NCBI RefSeq assembly: GCF_020829645.1
Contig: NZ_JAIVFS010000035.1
Coordinates: forward strand, 1 to 64,000
Reading direction: 5' to 3'
DNA: 64,000 bases
DNA from: Nostoc mirabile CHAB5784
GTDB lineage: Bacteria; Cyanobacteriota; Cyanobacteriia; Cyanobacteriales; Nostocaceae
Part shown: piece by piece, positions 46,801 to 54,445 of the stretch
Position numbering within the stretch: the stretch's first letter is position 1
Layout of the letters: each line of letters opens with the position of its first letter
Notes under the pieces: generated by a model
What the model saw: the letters and a program-made list of their open reading frames with translations, nothing else
What the model was told of the DNA's origin: nothing
Databases searched by the model: none
Translations under genes and position numbers: made by a program

Positions 46801-48868
46801 ACTTTCTCAACGTATTGTCGAGCTTTCTCCAGACAGATATGAGCTACTTAAACAGTTGCTCTTACAAGATCAGCAGCACTTGATTCTGGATTATCTGAGT
46901 GATTCATTATACGAGGTGCAGTGGCAACCCCAAGAGCGTTTGAGTCTACCGCCTATTTCGGTTAACCAGCCGGGCAAATGGTTGATATTCGCAGATCGGG
47001 CTGGTGTGGGACAGGCGCTAGCAGAACTGCTGCGATCGCGCGGTGAAAAATATGTGATGATTTATCCTGGCGAAGCCTATGAAATCTTAGAAGCTGGACA
47101 TCGGAAAATCAACCCAGCAAATCCTCAAGACTGTCAACGACTATTGCAAGAAACTCTCGGAAATAATGGTCTGTCGTGTCGTGGAATAGTGCATCTGTGG
47201 AGTTTAGATGCAGCAATGGACGACCAAATTACACCATCTTCTTTAGAGAAGGCGCAACTACTTGGCTGTGGCAGTGTACTGCATCTTGTTCAGGAACTGG
47301 TAAAACAGAGTAAGTCAGCATTAACTCGGTTATGGTTGATAACTTCTGGCACACAAGCAGTGGAAACAAAACCCGTTTCTCTAGCAGTAGCTCAAGCACC
47401 TTTGTGGGGAATGGGCCGGGCGATCGCGCTGGAGCATTCTGAAGTTTGGGGAGGGTTAATAGATTTAGATCCTAGTATCTCTAGCGATCGGCAAGCTCTT
47501 TCTCTATTAACAGAAATTTGGCAGCCTGATGGCGAGGATCAACTCACCTTACGCGGGGAAAAACGCTATGTTGCTCGTTTGGTGCGTAGCAATAAACTGC
47601 CATCTAAACCTGTGCAATTGCAAGCTGATGGTACTTACCTAATTACTGGCGGCTTAGGTAGTTTAGGGCTGAAAGTTGCCCAGTGGCTGGTAGAACAAGG
47701 GGCACGAAACTTGGTGCTAATAGGACGCAGGGGCCTTCCCGATCGCGCTACATGGGCAACTTTGCCAAAGGATACCGAAATCTGGGAACAGGTGCAGGCG
47801 ATTCAAGCCTTAGAAAATATGGGTGCTAATGTCGTCGTTGCTCAGGCTGATGTCAGCAACCAGGCTCAAATCTCTGCGGTTTTTGAACAGTTACACAATG
47901 CTCAAATTCCTTTAAAAGGAATTGTTCATGCTGCTGGAATAGCTGAGTATCAAGTATTACAAGACATCAACCTTAAGACCCTTGAATCCACTCTGCAACC
48001 GAAGGTAGCGGGTGGGTGGCTCCTACATCAACTCAGTTTGGGGATGAATTTAGATTTCTTCGTTTGCTTCTCTTCAATTGCTTCAGTATGGGGTTCTAGA
48101 GGACAAGCACATTACGCCGCTGGCAACCACTTTCTCGACGCCCTTGCCCATTATCGCCAAGCCTTGGGAGTACCAGCTTTAAGCATAAATTGGGGCCCTT
48201 GGGCAGGCGGTGGGATGGCTTCGGAAGAAACCCAAACCTTATTAAAGCGGATGGGGTTAGAACCTTGGCAACCAGAAGAAGGGATTGCAGTCTTAGCACA
48301 GCTTTTGGGTACAAACATTGTCCAAACAACAGTGGCTAAGGTTGACTGGAATATCTTCAAAGCAGTTTATGAAGTCAAGGGACAGCGATCGCTGCTCAAA
48401 CAAATTGGTACACAGCTACAAGAACAAGGTGAAGTGCAGCCAGCATTGCGCCCACAGTTTTTAGAGCAATTAAACGCTCTACCAGCCAACAAACGTCAAA
48501 GTTTCTTAATTGCTCATCTGCAAAGCCAAGTTGCTGAGGTTTTAGGACTAGAGCCATCCCATTTGGCAGACGTACAACAGGGCTTTCTCGAACTAGGCAT
48601 GGATTCCTTGATGGCTGTGGACTTGAAGAATCGCCTTGAAGTCAGTTTGGGACAATCCTTAAGTTCAACACTAGTTTTTAACTATCCAAATATTGAGGTT
48701 TTAGCTAATCACCTGGCTACCCACATTCTTTCCCTAGAGCCATCTACACAACAGGAGTTACAAAAAGATCCCAAAGAATTGTCTCAAGCTTCAGTAGAGC
48801 TAGAACAATTTTCTGAAGACGAATTGGCTTCATTACTAGACGCAGAATTAGCCGCCTTGGTTAATTAG
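43883..48868 (+). CDS. Type I modular PKS: KS-AT-KR-ACP
   Basis: 1661 residues. A ~35-residue charged helical N-terminus (RALLALQEMQAKLEANERAK) looks like a docking segment. KS (~38-470) has Cys208 in DTACSSS and EAHGTGTSLGDP. AT (~565-880) has Ser658 in GHSVGEYVAAC and SHAFHSPLM, predicting malonyl-CoA. No DH is seen. KR (~1090-1510) has TGGLGSLGLKVAQW and Tyr1411 in RGQAHYAAGN; it lacks the LDD motif and has a W in VWGSRGQ, suggesting A-type stereochemistry. ACP has Ser1575 in LGMDSLMAVDL. No TE. The expected extension leaves a beta-hydroxyl. AT and flanks are almost identical to those of the next PKS. Confidence 0.9.
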   Translation: MSNNLENSQPLSPTKRALLALQEMQAKLEANERAKTEPIAIIGLGCRFPGGSNDPESYWQMLRNGIDAIVEVPKDRWDIDAYYDPNPDTTGKMYVRNAGFLDQVDQFDPQFFGIAPREAVNMDPQQRLLLEVSWEALENAGLAQEGLVGSPTGVFVGIMNLDYFQVAANDPSLADAHTATGSAFSVTSGRLSYTLGLQGPSMAIDTACSSSLVTIHIACQSLRTRECNLALAGGVNLILTPVVTINECRARMLAADGRCKTFDATADGFGRGEGCGIVVLKRLSDAIADGDNILALIRGSAVNQDGRSGGLTVPNGPSQQAVIRTALANAGVTPNQVSYVEAHGTGTSLGDPIELRALAAVLGQGRSPDQPLIVGSAKTNMGHLEAAAGVAGLIKLVLALQHQEIPPHLHLHNPNPYIPWAELPIKISTELTPWSSPNGSRIAGLSSFGFSGTNAHLVVEEAPTRQQKPKEVERPLHLLSLSAKTEDGLQELASKFYTAFKAHPDLNLADVCFSANTGRSVFANRLAVIAENSAQICEQLAAFSSGNHLWGVLSGQPQDSRRPKIAFLFTGQGSQYVGMGYELYDTQPTFRQALERCDAILRPYLPKPLLSVIYPATGENSPLDQTLYTQPALFALEYALYELWRSWGIEPNAVMGHSVGEYVAACVAGVFSLEDGLKLIVDRSRLMQALPPGGEMAAVFASEAQVVAAIAPYTQQVAIAAVNGPQNIVISGEGVALQAVLKELEAEGIVTRPLTVSHAFHSPLMEPMLAEFEQKAAAVTYATPRIDLISNATGQIVQGAEIGQASYWRRHVRETVRFAAGIQTLQALSYDLFVEIGPSPILIGMGRQCLPEGTGVWLSSLRRGQNDWQQLLQSLALLYVQGVNVDWSGFDHDYQRRRLPLPTYPFQRKRYWFESQAPKQPEVQIISNKNLESPIHNLLQSGDSQQLARKLEIVEQLPATQVQSILESMQLAKLSQRIVELSPDRYELLKQLLLQDQQHLILDYLSDSLYEVQWQPQERLSLPPISVNQPGKWLIFADRAGVGQALAELLRSRGEKYVMIYPGEAYEILEAGHRKINPANPQDCQRLLQETLGNNGLSCRGIVHLWSLDAAMDDQITPSSLEKAQLLGCGSVLHLVQELVKQSKSALTRLWLITSGTQAVETKPVSLAVAQAPLWGMGRAIALEHSEVWGGLIDLDPSISSDRQALSLLTEIWQPDGEDQLTLRGEKRYVARLVRSNKLPSKPVQLQADGTYLITGGLGSLGLKVAQWLVEQGARNLVLIGRRGLPDRATWATLPKDTEIWEQVQAIQALENMGANVVVAQADVSNQAQISAVFEQLHNAQIPLKGIVHAAGIAEYQVLQDINLKTLESTLQPKVAGGWLLHQLSLGMNLDFFVCFSSIASVWGSRGQAHYAAGNHFLDALAHYRQALGVPALSINWGPWAGGGMASEETQTLLKRMGLEPWQPEEGIAVLAQLLGTNIVQTTVAKVDWNIFKAVYEVKGQRSLLKQIGTQLQEQGEVQPALRPQFLEQLNALPANKRQSFLIAHLQSQVAEVLGLEPSHLADVQQGFLELGMDSLMAVDLKNRLEVSLGQSLSSTLVFNYPNIEVLANHLATHILSLEPSTQQELQKDPKELSQASVELEQFSEDELASLLDAELAALVN

Positions 48869-49294
48869 GGATGTAGGGAGGGTAATGTTTTAAGGCTGAC
48901 GTGCTAGTAGTCTATCGCATTAGTTATGAGTAGTGAAAAAGTTCGTAGTAAGGACTTTAGTCCTAGATTTTTAAGCACTGAAGTGCTTACTACAAACTCA
49001 TCAAAATTAATGACATAAACCACTAGTAATCTATCGCAAAAGTTTTGATAGGTAAATCAGTTTTAAATTTCTCTTCTTTCCTTCTTCCTTTGCGTACTTT
49101 GCGTCCTTTGCGGTTCGTTCTCTTATCCCTCAAAATTAATGCGACAGACCACTAGTTAGGTTGCCTTTCGCAAAGCTTCAACCCAACAAACCCCACAAAA
49201 TATTGGGTTTCGCTCCTCAAGAGATTTTCACTCGACTGCATCAAAAATGCTCGATTTCCCGATAACTCTTTAAACACCCTCAGAAATTATTAAA
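48869..49294. other. Intergenic gap with two tandem inverted-repeat elements
   Basis: 426 bp between PKS genes, mostly two adjoining small elements (48904-49025 and 49022-49156). Further on is an AACCCAAC...TTGGGTTT inverted pair near 49181-49210. No gene seen. Confidence 0.6.
48904..49156. repeat. Two tandem terminal-inverted-repeat elements sharing an end
   Basis: The first unit starts CTAGTAGTCTATCGCATTAG and ends CAAAATTAATGACATAAACC then ACTAG. The second starts CACTAGTAATCTATCGCAAA and ends AAAATTAATGCGACAGACCA then CTAGT. Each pair is an imperfect inverted repeat, and the two units share the CACTAG junction at 49021-49026. The first contains two short perfect hairpins near 48954-48990. 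Confidence 0.6.
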
Positions 49295-52200
49295 ATGAAT
49301 AATATTCCCGAAACTATTGACCATCGCGATCGCTTAAAAAATGCACTGCTGGCAGTTAGAGAAATGCGCTCTAAACTTGACGCAATGGAGCGTACCAAGA
49401 CAGAGCCAATTGCCATTATTGGTATGGGTTGCCGACTTCCGGGTGCTAACAATCTGCAAACTTTCTGGTCTTTGCTCCATGATGGAGTGGATGCCATCAC
49501 TGAGGTTCCTGAAGATCGGTGGAACATTGATGAATTTTACGATCCAGACCCTGATGCACCAGGAAAAATGTATGTTAAAAATGCCGGTTTTCTAGACCAA
49601 GTAGACCAGTTCGACGCCCAATTCTTTGGCATTACCCCCCGGGAAGTTGAGAACATGGACCCCCAGCAACGGCTGTTGTTGGAGGTCAGTTGGGAGGCGG
49701 TTGAGCAGGCTGGCATTGCACCCGATCGCTTGAGGAATAGCCAAACCGGGGTATTTGTCGGGATTACCACCAATGATTATTTGCAACTCCAAACTGGGTC
49801 TAGCGATCGCAGCAAAATCGATGCCTACAGCGCTACAGGCAATTGTCTTAACGCTGTAGCTGGTCGCTTATCATATACTTTGGGTCTACAGGGGCCAAGT
49901 ATGGTGGTAGATACGGCTTGCTCATCTTCACTGGTAGCCATGCATTTAGCCTGCCAAAGTCTGCGTAGCCAAGAGTCCGATCTAGCCTTAGCTGGTGGGG
50001 TGAATCTCATCCTCTCACCAATTGCTACCATTGCCACTTGTCGAGCCAGGATGTTAGCCCCTGATGGTCGTTGCAAGACTTTTGATGCTGCTGCCGACGG
50101 CTTTGCAAGGGGAGAAGGGTGTGGGGTTGTTGTTCTCAAACGCCTTAGTGATGCGATCGCTGATGGTGACAATATCTTAGCTCTGATTCGGGGATCAGCC
50201 GTCAACCAAGATGGCCCCAGTAGTGGTTTGACAGTTCCGAATGGGGTAGCCCAGCAAGCATTAATCCGTAAAGCCTTGGCTAACGCTGGGGTAGAGCCTG
50301 GACAAATCAGCTATGTTGAAGCCCACGGCACAGGAACATCTTTAGGAGATCCGATCGAAGTCGAGTCTTTGGGGGCAGTGTTGTGCCAAGAGCGATCGCC
50401 ACAGGAGCCTTTAATCATTGGCTCGGCAAAAACCAACATTGGGCACTTGGAATCAGCAGCAGGGGTGGCGGGACTGATCAAGGTAGTGCTGGCACTGCAA
50501 CATCAAGAGATACCGCCTCATCTGCACCTAAAAAATCCCAATCCTTTCATCCCGTGGGCAAAGTTACCAGTGCTGATCCCAACGCAACGAACGCCTTGGA
50601 CTTCTGGAGATAAACCCCGGATTGCCGGGTTGAGTGGGTTTGGTGTAACTGGCACTAATGCTCACCTCGTCATTGAAGAAGCCCCTACCCGCCAGCAGCA
50701 GCCCAATGAAGTAGAACGCCCCTTACATCTGCTCAGTCTCTCAGCAAAAACTGAAAGCGGATTACAGGAGTTAGTTGGTAACTTTTACACAGCCTTCAGA
50801 GCTAATCTTGACATAAACCTAGCCGATGCCTGCTTTACTGCCAATACAGGCCGCTCTGTATTTGCCCATCGCTTGGCAGTGGTGGCTGAAGACTCAAATC
50901 AGGTGTGTGAACAGCTAGCAGCCTTCAACCTTGGGCAAAATACTGATGATTTCCTCAAAGGGCAAGTTGATAAATCCCGTCAACCCAAGGTGGCCTTTTT
51001 GTTCACCGGACAAGGTTCCCAATATGTAGGCATGGGACGCGAACTTTATGATACCCAGCCGACTTTCCGCCAAGCCCTGGAACGCTGCGATGCTATTTTG
51101 CGCCCTTATCTGCCAAAACCCCTATTGTCTGTAATTTATCCCGCCACAGGTGAGAATTCCTCCCTTGACCAAACACTTTACACCCAACCAGCTTTATTTG
51201 CTTTGGAATATGCTCTGTATGAATTATGGCGCTCTTGGGGAATTGAGCCAAATGCCGTTATGGGTCACAGTGTCGGCGAATACGTAGCAGCCTGTGTAGC
51301 TGGGGTGTTCAGCTTAGAAGATGGGTTGAAGTTGATTGTCGATCGCTCCCGTTTGATGCAAGCATTACCACCAGGGGGTGAGATGGTGGCGGTGTTTGCG
51401 TCGGAAGAACAGGTAATCGCGGCGATACCTAATAATCAGCAAGTAGCAATCGCGGCGGTTAATGGCCCACAGAATGTGGTTATTTCAGGGGCGCTGCCAG
51501 CAGTACAGACAGTGTTGCAAAAACTGGAAGCACAAGGAATTGAGTACCGAAGCTTACGGGTTTCTCATGCCTTTCATTCTCCTCTGATGGAACCAATCTT
51601 GGCAAAGTTTGAGCAACGCGCTAGCGAGTTGGTGTACCATGAACCTCAAATAGACTTAATTTCCAATGTGACTGGACAACTAGTGCAGGGAGCAGAAATT
51701 GGTCAAGCCAGTTATTGGCGTAGTCATCTGCGGCAGCCAGTACGATTTGCCGCAGGGATGCAGACACTCCAAGCCCTTGGGTATGACCTATTTGTGGAAA
51801 TTGGCCCACATCCAGTACTTATAGGCATGGGGCAACAGTCTTTACCTGATGGCGTGGGAGTTTGGTTGCCTTCTTTACGCCGTGGACAAGACGATTGGCA
51901 GCAGTTGCTCCAGAGTTTAGCATCGCTGTATGTTCAAGGTGTGAAGGTAGACTGGTCTGGCTTTGACCACAATTATCAGCGTAGCCGCGTACCTCTGCCT
52001 ACTTATCCCTTCCAGCGCCAACGTTTTTGGATTGATACAGCAGTCACTCAGCAAGAGTCAGTTCCAGTTCAGAAGCCAGAAATTCCTGCCATCAGCATCT
52101 CTGATACAACCCTAGAGGAGCGTATCCTAGCTCTAGCTGCTAAGACAACTGGACTCAAGTTAGAGCAATTAAATTTGGATATTTCCCTAGAGGCAGACCT

Positions 52201-54058
52201 GGGATTGGATTCAATCATGATGATGCAACTGATGAGCGGTCTGATAAAATTGGTTCCAGTAGACCAACAGACAGCATTTAGTAGCAAGTTCTCTTTGCGA
52301 GACTTGATGCAGTTGCAAACATTAAGGCAAGTAATTCAGATATTTGAAGAGTGGCAAACCTCAGATGAGCAAAACATCATCAGTGGTGGAGACGCTGTAG
52401 TTAGTAACGCAGAAAAAGTTAGTAGAGAGCAGGGTGAAATAAATAATGTGGAAATGCTTCATGGACAGTATTTTCACTTATTAGGTCACTGGGTGGTAAA
52501 TTCCAACAGCTTGTTTTCTAGTTTACGTTTACAAGGGCCTTTCGATTTAGATATTGCTTGGCAGAGTTGGAAAGACTTGCTATCTCGGCATCCCATGTTG
52601 CGATCGCGCTTCCATGTCCCAGAAGGTGCGACTCGCTTTAATGAATACTTAATGGAAGTTATGGAAGATCCAACTCCTCCAGAAATTCCAGTTACAGATA
52701 TTAGACATCTTGACAGTAATGCTAAAGAGCAGGCTGTACAGGCAGAAGTTGATCGCTGGTTAAATTATGAATGGCCCCTGACTAAATGGCCATTGCATAA
52801 ATTTTCTGTATTGCGCTTAGAAGATTCGGTATATCAACTGTTTTTAGGCAACGAACACCTAATTTCTGATGCTCTGGGAAATCATCTCATATTGCGTGAA
52901 TTTCTCGAAATTTATCGCGCAAATATCTGCAACGATCAGCCTGATCTGCCTCCAGCTACGACCTTAGAAGATTACCGCCAATTAGTGCAAGCCATGAACG
53001 CTTGGCACGATCCCGAAGAAGACCGAGCGCTGGCAGCCTACACTAGTAGCCAAGGCAAAGATTCTTACTTCTGGAACCCCAAAGGCGATATTGTTGACCA
53101 CCCACGCCCCAAATTTCACACTCAACGGTACATTCTGGGACGCGATCGCACTGCTAAACTGATTGAACGTACCCGTGACTGGCGATTACCTGTAAATTCT
53201 TTGCTGCTGGGAGCTTTTCTGCGAGCCGTTGTCAAGTTGCAGCAGTCTTCACAATCTGTAATCGTTCAAGTCCCCACCGGTGGTAGAGTTTATCCTGGCG
53301 CGGATGCTTCTAATGTAGTCAGTAGTTTCGCGCAGAATTTAGCCCTGAGTTTTACGCCACCACAACCGGATGAAGATTGGCAAACTCTGTTAAACCGTGT
53401 GCATCAAGAAGTTCAAAATGGCATCGCCATCGGTCTAGACCGAGCGCAGACTCGCCAGATGGGGCTAATGTTCCGGGACAATATAGCCTTAGAAGACGGC
53501 AAAATACCTGAGCATAGTTTATCTATGTTTAGGAGCGTATTGAAATCAAATTTATACTTTCCCTTCACAGGGCATACCCATATCAAAACTCAATACGGCC
53601 CTGTAGAAGTAATTGATTATCAAGCAGGTGGCATAAATGCTGTTGGAACCATTGATATATTACAAGAGATATTCGACGGCAGTTTGCATCTGTTTGCTAG
53701 TTATGACTACAAATTCTTCGACTTGTCCGTTATTGATCAGTTAATGCAGGAATACATTGCTCAGATAGAGGAATTATGCTCACTGACAATTCAACCCCAA
53801 CAGCCAACAGAACTGCTATCAATATCACAAGCAGATGCAAAAATTGAGTCCACAATTCGACAGGTAGCGGAGGAAATTTGTCACTACCAAATTAGTTCCG
53901 AGGAAATGGACAAAGATATGGAGGCGGATTTAGGTGTAGATTCCCTAGAACGTATCCGCATTATTACCCGCTTGGAAAAGCTAATTGGGAAAGTCGATCG
54001 CCAAGCCTTACTAAGTTGCAGGAGTTTACAAGAAATGGCAAACACACTGACTAAATGA
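49295..54058 (+). CDS. Hybrid PKS-NRPS: KS-AT-ACP-condensation-carrier
   Basis: 1587 residues. A docking-like helix (RLKNALLAVREMRSKLDAME) opens the protein. KS (~40-470) has Cys209 in DTACSSS. AT (~565-880) has Ser659 in GHSVGEYVAAC and SHAFHSPLM (malonyl-type). The first carrier has Ser973 in LGLDSIMMMQL. A condensation-type domain follows (~1050-1490). Its active motif reads EHLISDALG, so the first His of HHxxxDG is Glu and Gly is Ala, while the catalytic second His (1188) and Asp (1192) remain. The second carrier at the C-terminus has Ser1550 in LGVDSLERIRI. There are no KR, DH or TE domains, so the last extension should stay a beta-ketone. The second carrier probably receives the amino acid activated by the next protein (inference). 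No clear ribosome site at ATG 49295. Confidence 0.88.
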   Translation: MNNIPETIDHRDRLKNALLAVREMRSKLDAMERTKTEPIAIIGMGCRLPGANNLQTFWSLLHDGVDAITEVPEDRWNIDEFYDPDPDAPGKMYVKNAGFLDQVDQFDAQFFGITPREVENMDPQQRLLLEVSWEAVEQAGIAPDRLRNSQTGVFVGITTNDYLQLQTGSSDRSKIDAYSATGNCLNAVAGRLSYTLGLQGPSMVVDTACSSSLVAMHLACQSLRSQESDLALAGGVNLILSPIATIATCRARMLAPDGRCKTFDAAADGFARGEGCGVVVLKRLSDAIADGDNILALIRGSAVNQDGPSSGLTVPNGVAQQALIRKALANAGVEPGQISYVEAHGTGTSLGDPIEVESLGAVLCQERSPQEPLIIGSAKTNIGHLESAAGVAGLIKVVLALQHQEIPPHLHLKNPNPFIPWAKLPVLIPTQRTPWTSGDKPRIAGLSGFGVTGTNAHLVIEEAPTRQQQPNEVERPLHLLSLSAKTESGLQELVGNFYTAFRANLDINLADACFTANTGRSVFAHRLAVVAEDSNQVCEQLAAFNLGQNTDDFLKGQVDKSRQPKVAFLFTGQGSQYVGMGRELYDTQPTFRQALERCDAILRPYLPKPLLSVIYPATGENSSLDQTLYTQPALFALEYALYELWRSWGIEPNAVMGHSVGEYVAACVAGVFSLEDGLKLIVDRSRLMQALPPGGEMVAVFASEEQVIAAIPNNQQVAIAAVNGPQNVVISGALPAVQTVLQKLEAQGIEYRSLRVSHAFHSPLMEPILAKFEQRASELVYHEPQIDLISNVTGQLVQGAEIGQASYWRSHLRQPVRFAAGMQTLQALGYDLFVEIGPHPVLIGMGQQSLPDGVGVWLPSLRRGQDDWQQLLQSLASLYVQGVKVDWSGFDHNYQRSRVPLPTYPFQRQRFWIDTAVTQQESVPVQKPEIPAISISDTTLEERILALAAKTTGLKLEQLNLDISLEADLGLDSIMMMQLMSGLIKLVPVDQQTAFSSKFSLRDLMQLQTLRQVIQIFEEWQTSDEQNIISGGDAVVSNAEKVSREQGEINNVEMLHGQYFHLLGHWVVNSNSLFSSLRLQGPFDLDIAWQSWKDLLSRHPMLRSRFHVPEGATRFNEYLMEVMEDPTPPEIPVTDIRHLDSNAKEQAVQAEVDRWLNYEWPLTKWPLHKFSVLRLEDSVYQLFLGNEHLISDALGNHLILREFLEIYRANICNDQPDLPPATTLEDYRQLVQAMNAWHDPEEDRALAAYTSSQGKDSYFWNPKGDIVDHPRPKFHTQRYILGRDRTAKLIERTRDWRLPVNSLLLGAFLRAVVKLQQSSQSVIVQVPTGGRVYPGADASNVVSSFAQNLALSFTPPQPDEDWQTLLNRVHQEVQNGIAIGLDRAQTRQMGLMFRDNIALEDGKIPEHSLSMFRSVLKSNLYFPFTGHTHIKTQYGPVEVIDYQAGGINAVGTIDILQEIFDGSLHLFASYDYKFFDLSVIDQLMQEYIAQIEELCSLTIQPQQPTELLSISQADAKIESTIRQVAEEICHYQISSEEMDKDMEADLGVDSLERIRIITRLEKLIGKVDRQALLSCRSLQEMANTLTK

Positions 54059-54120
54059 GTGCTGAGTGAGGCGTTAAGCAATACGGTTGGGTTAAGGCTA
54101 GCACTCTTTTTTTTTAACTA

Positions 54121-54243
54121 AGGGACTTCCAAATAAAAAAATACCCAAAAAACTGGCGAAAAAACTCTCTTCTCCTCATTCCTCTGTGTTCTCTGTGCCT
54201 CTGTGGTTCGTTTATTTGAGTAATTTATTTCTTGGAAGTCCCT
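54121..54243 (+). repeat. Family A terminal-inverted-repeat element (copy 3)
   Basis: 123 bp with the same ends (AGGGACTTCC / GGAAGTCCCT) and body as the copies at 20798 and 35124. It carries a ~12-bp internal difference (CTGGCGAAAAAA) relative to copy 2. Confidence 0.75.
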
Positions 54244-54263
54244 AACCGCAGAGGCGCAGAGAA

Positions 54264-54307
54264 GCCAGTGCGCCCTTGCGGTTCCCCGACTTGAAGCAAC
54301 TGGCGCG
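54264..54307. repeat. ~44-bp repeat module (copy 2)
   Basis: GCCAGTGCGCCC at left and GCAACTGGCGCG at right are imperfect inverted arms. The core TTCCCCGACTTGAAGCAACT resembles the module inserted in the IS66 remnant at 2402-2446. It sits within a purine-rich CAGAG-type dispersed repeat. Confidence 0.55.
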
Positions 54308-54445
54308 ACACAGAGAGAAGAAAGAGAAGGAAAAAATTGCTTAACTGAACTCTATTGAGGCGTTAAGAGTTATTATTTTCCCCTTGCTTTCTCCTGCCTT
54401 CTGTCTCCTTGTAATAATTTAAAACTTTAGTAGGAAATCATTGAG

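Larger units (their letters stand above)
54059..54445. other. Intergenic gap with dispersed repeats
   Basis: 387 bp. It begins with a partial CAATACGGTTGGGTTAAG family C end (54080-54097), then a family A element (54121-54243) and a ~44-bp module (54264-54307). An AGGA ribosome site before 54446 closes it. No gene seen. Confidence 0.6.
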
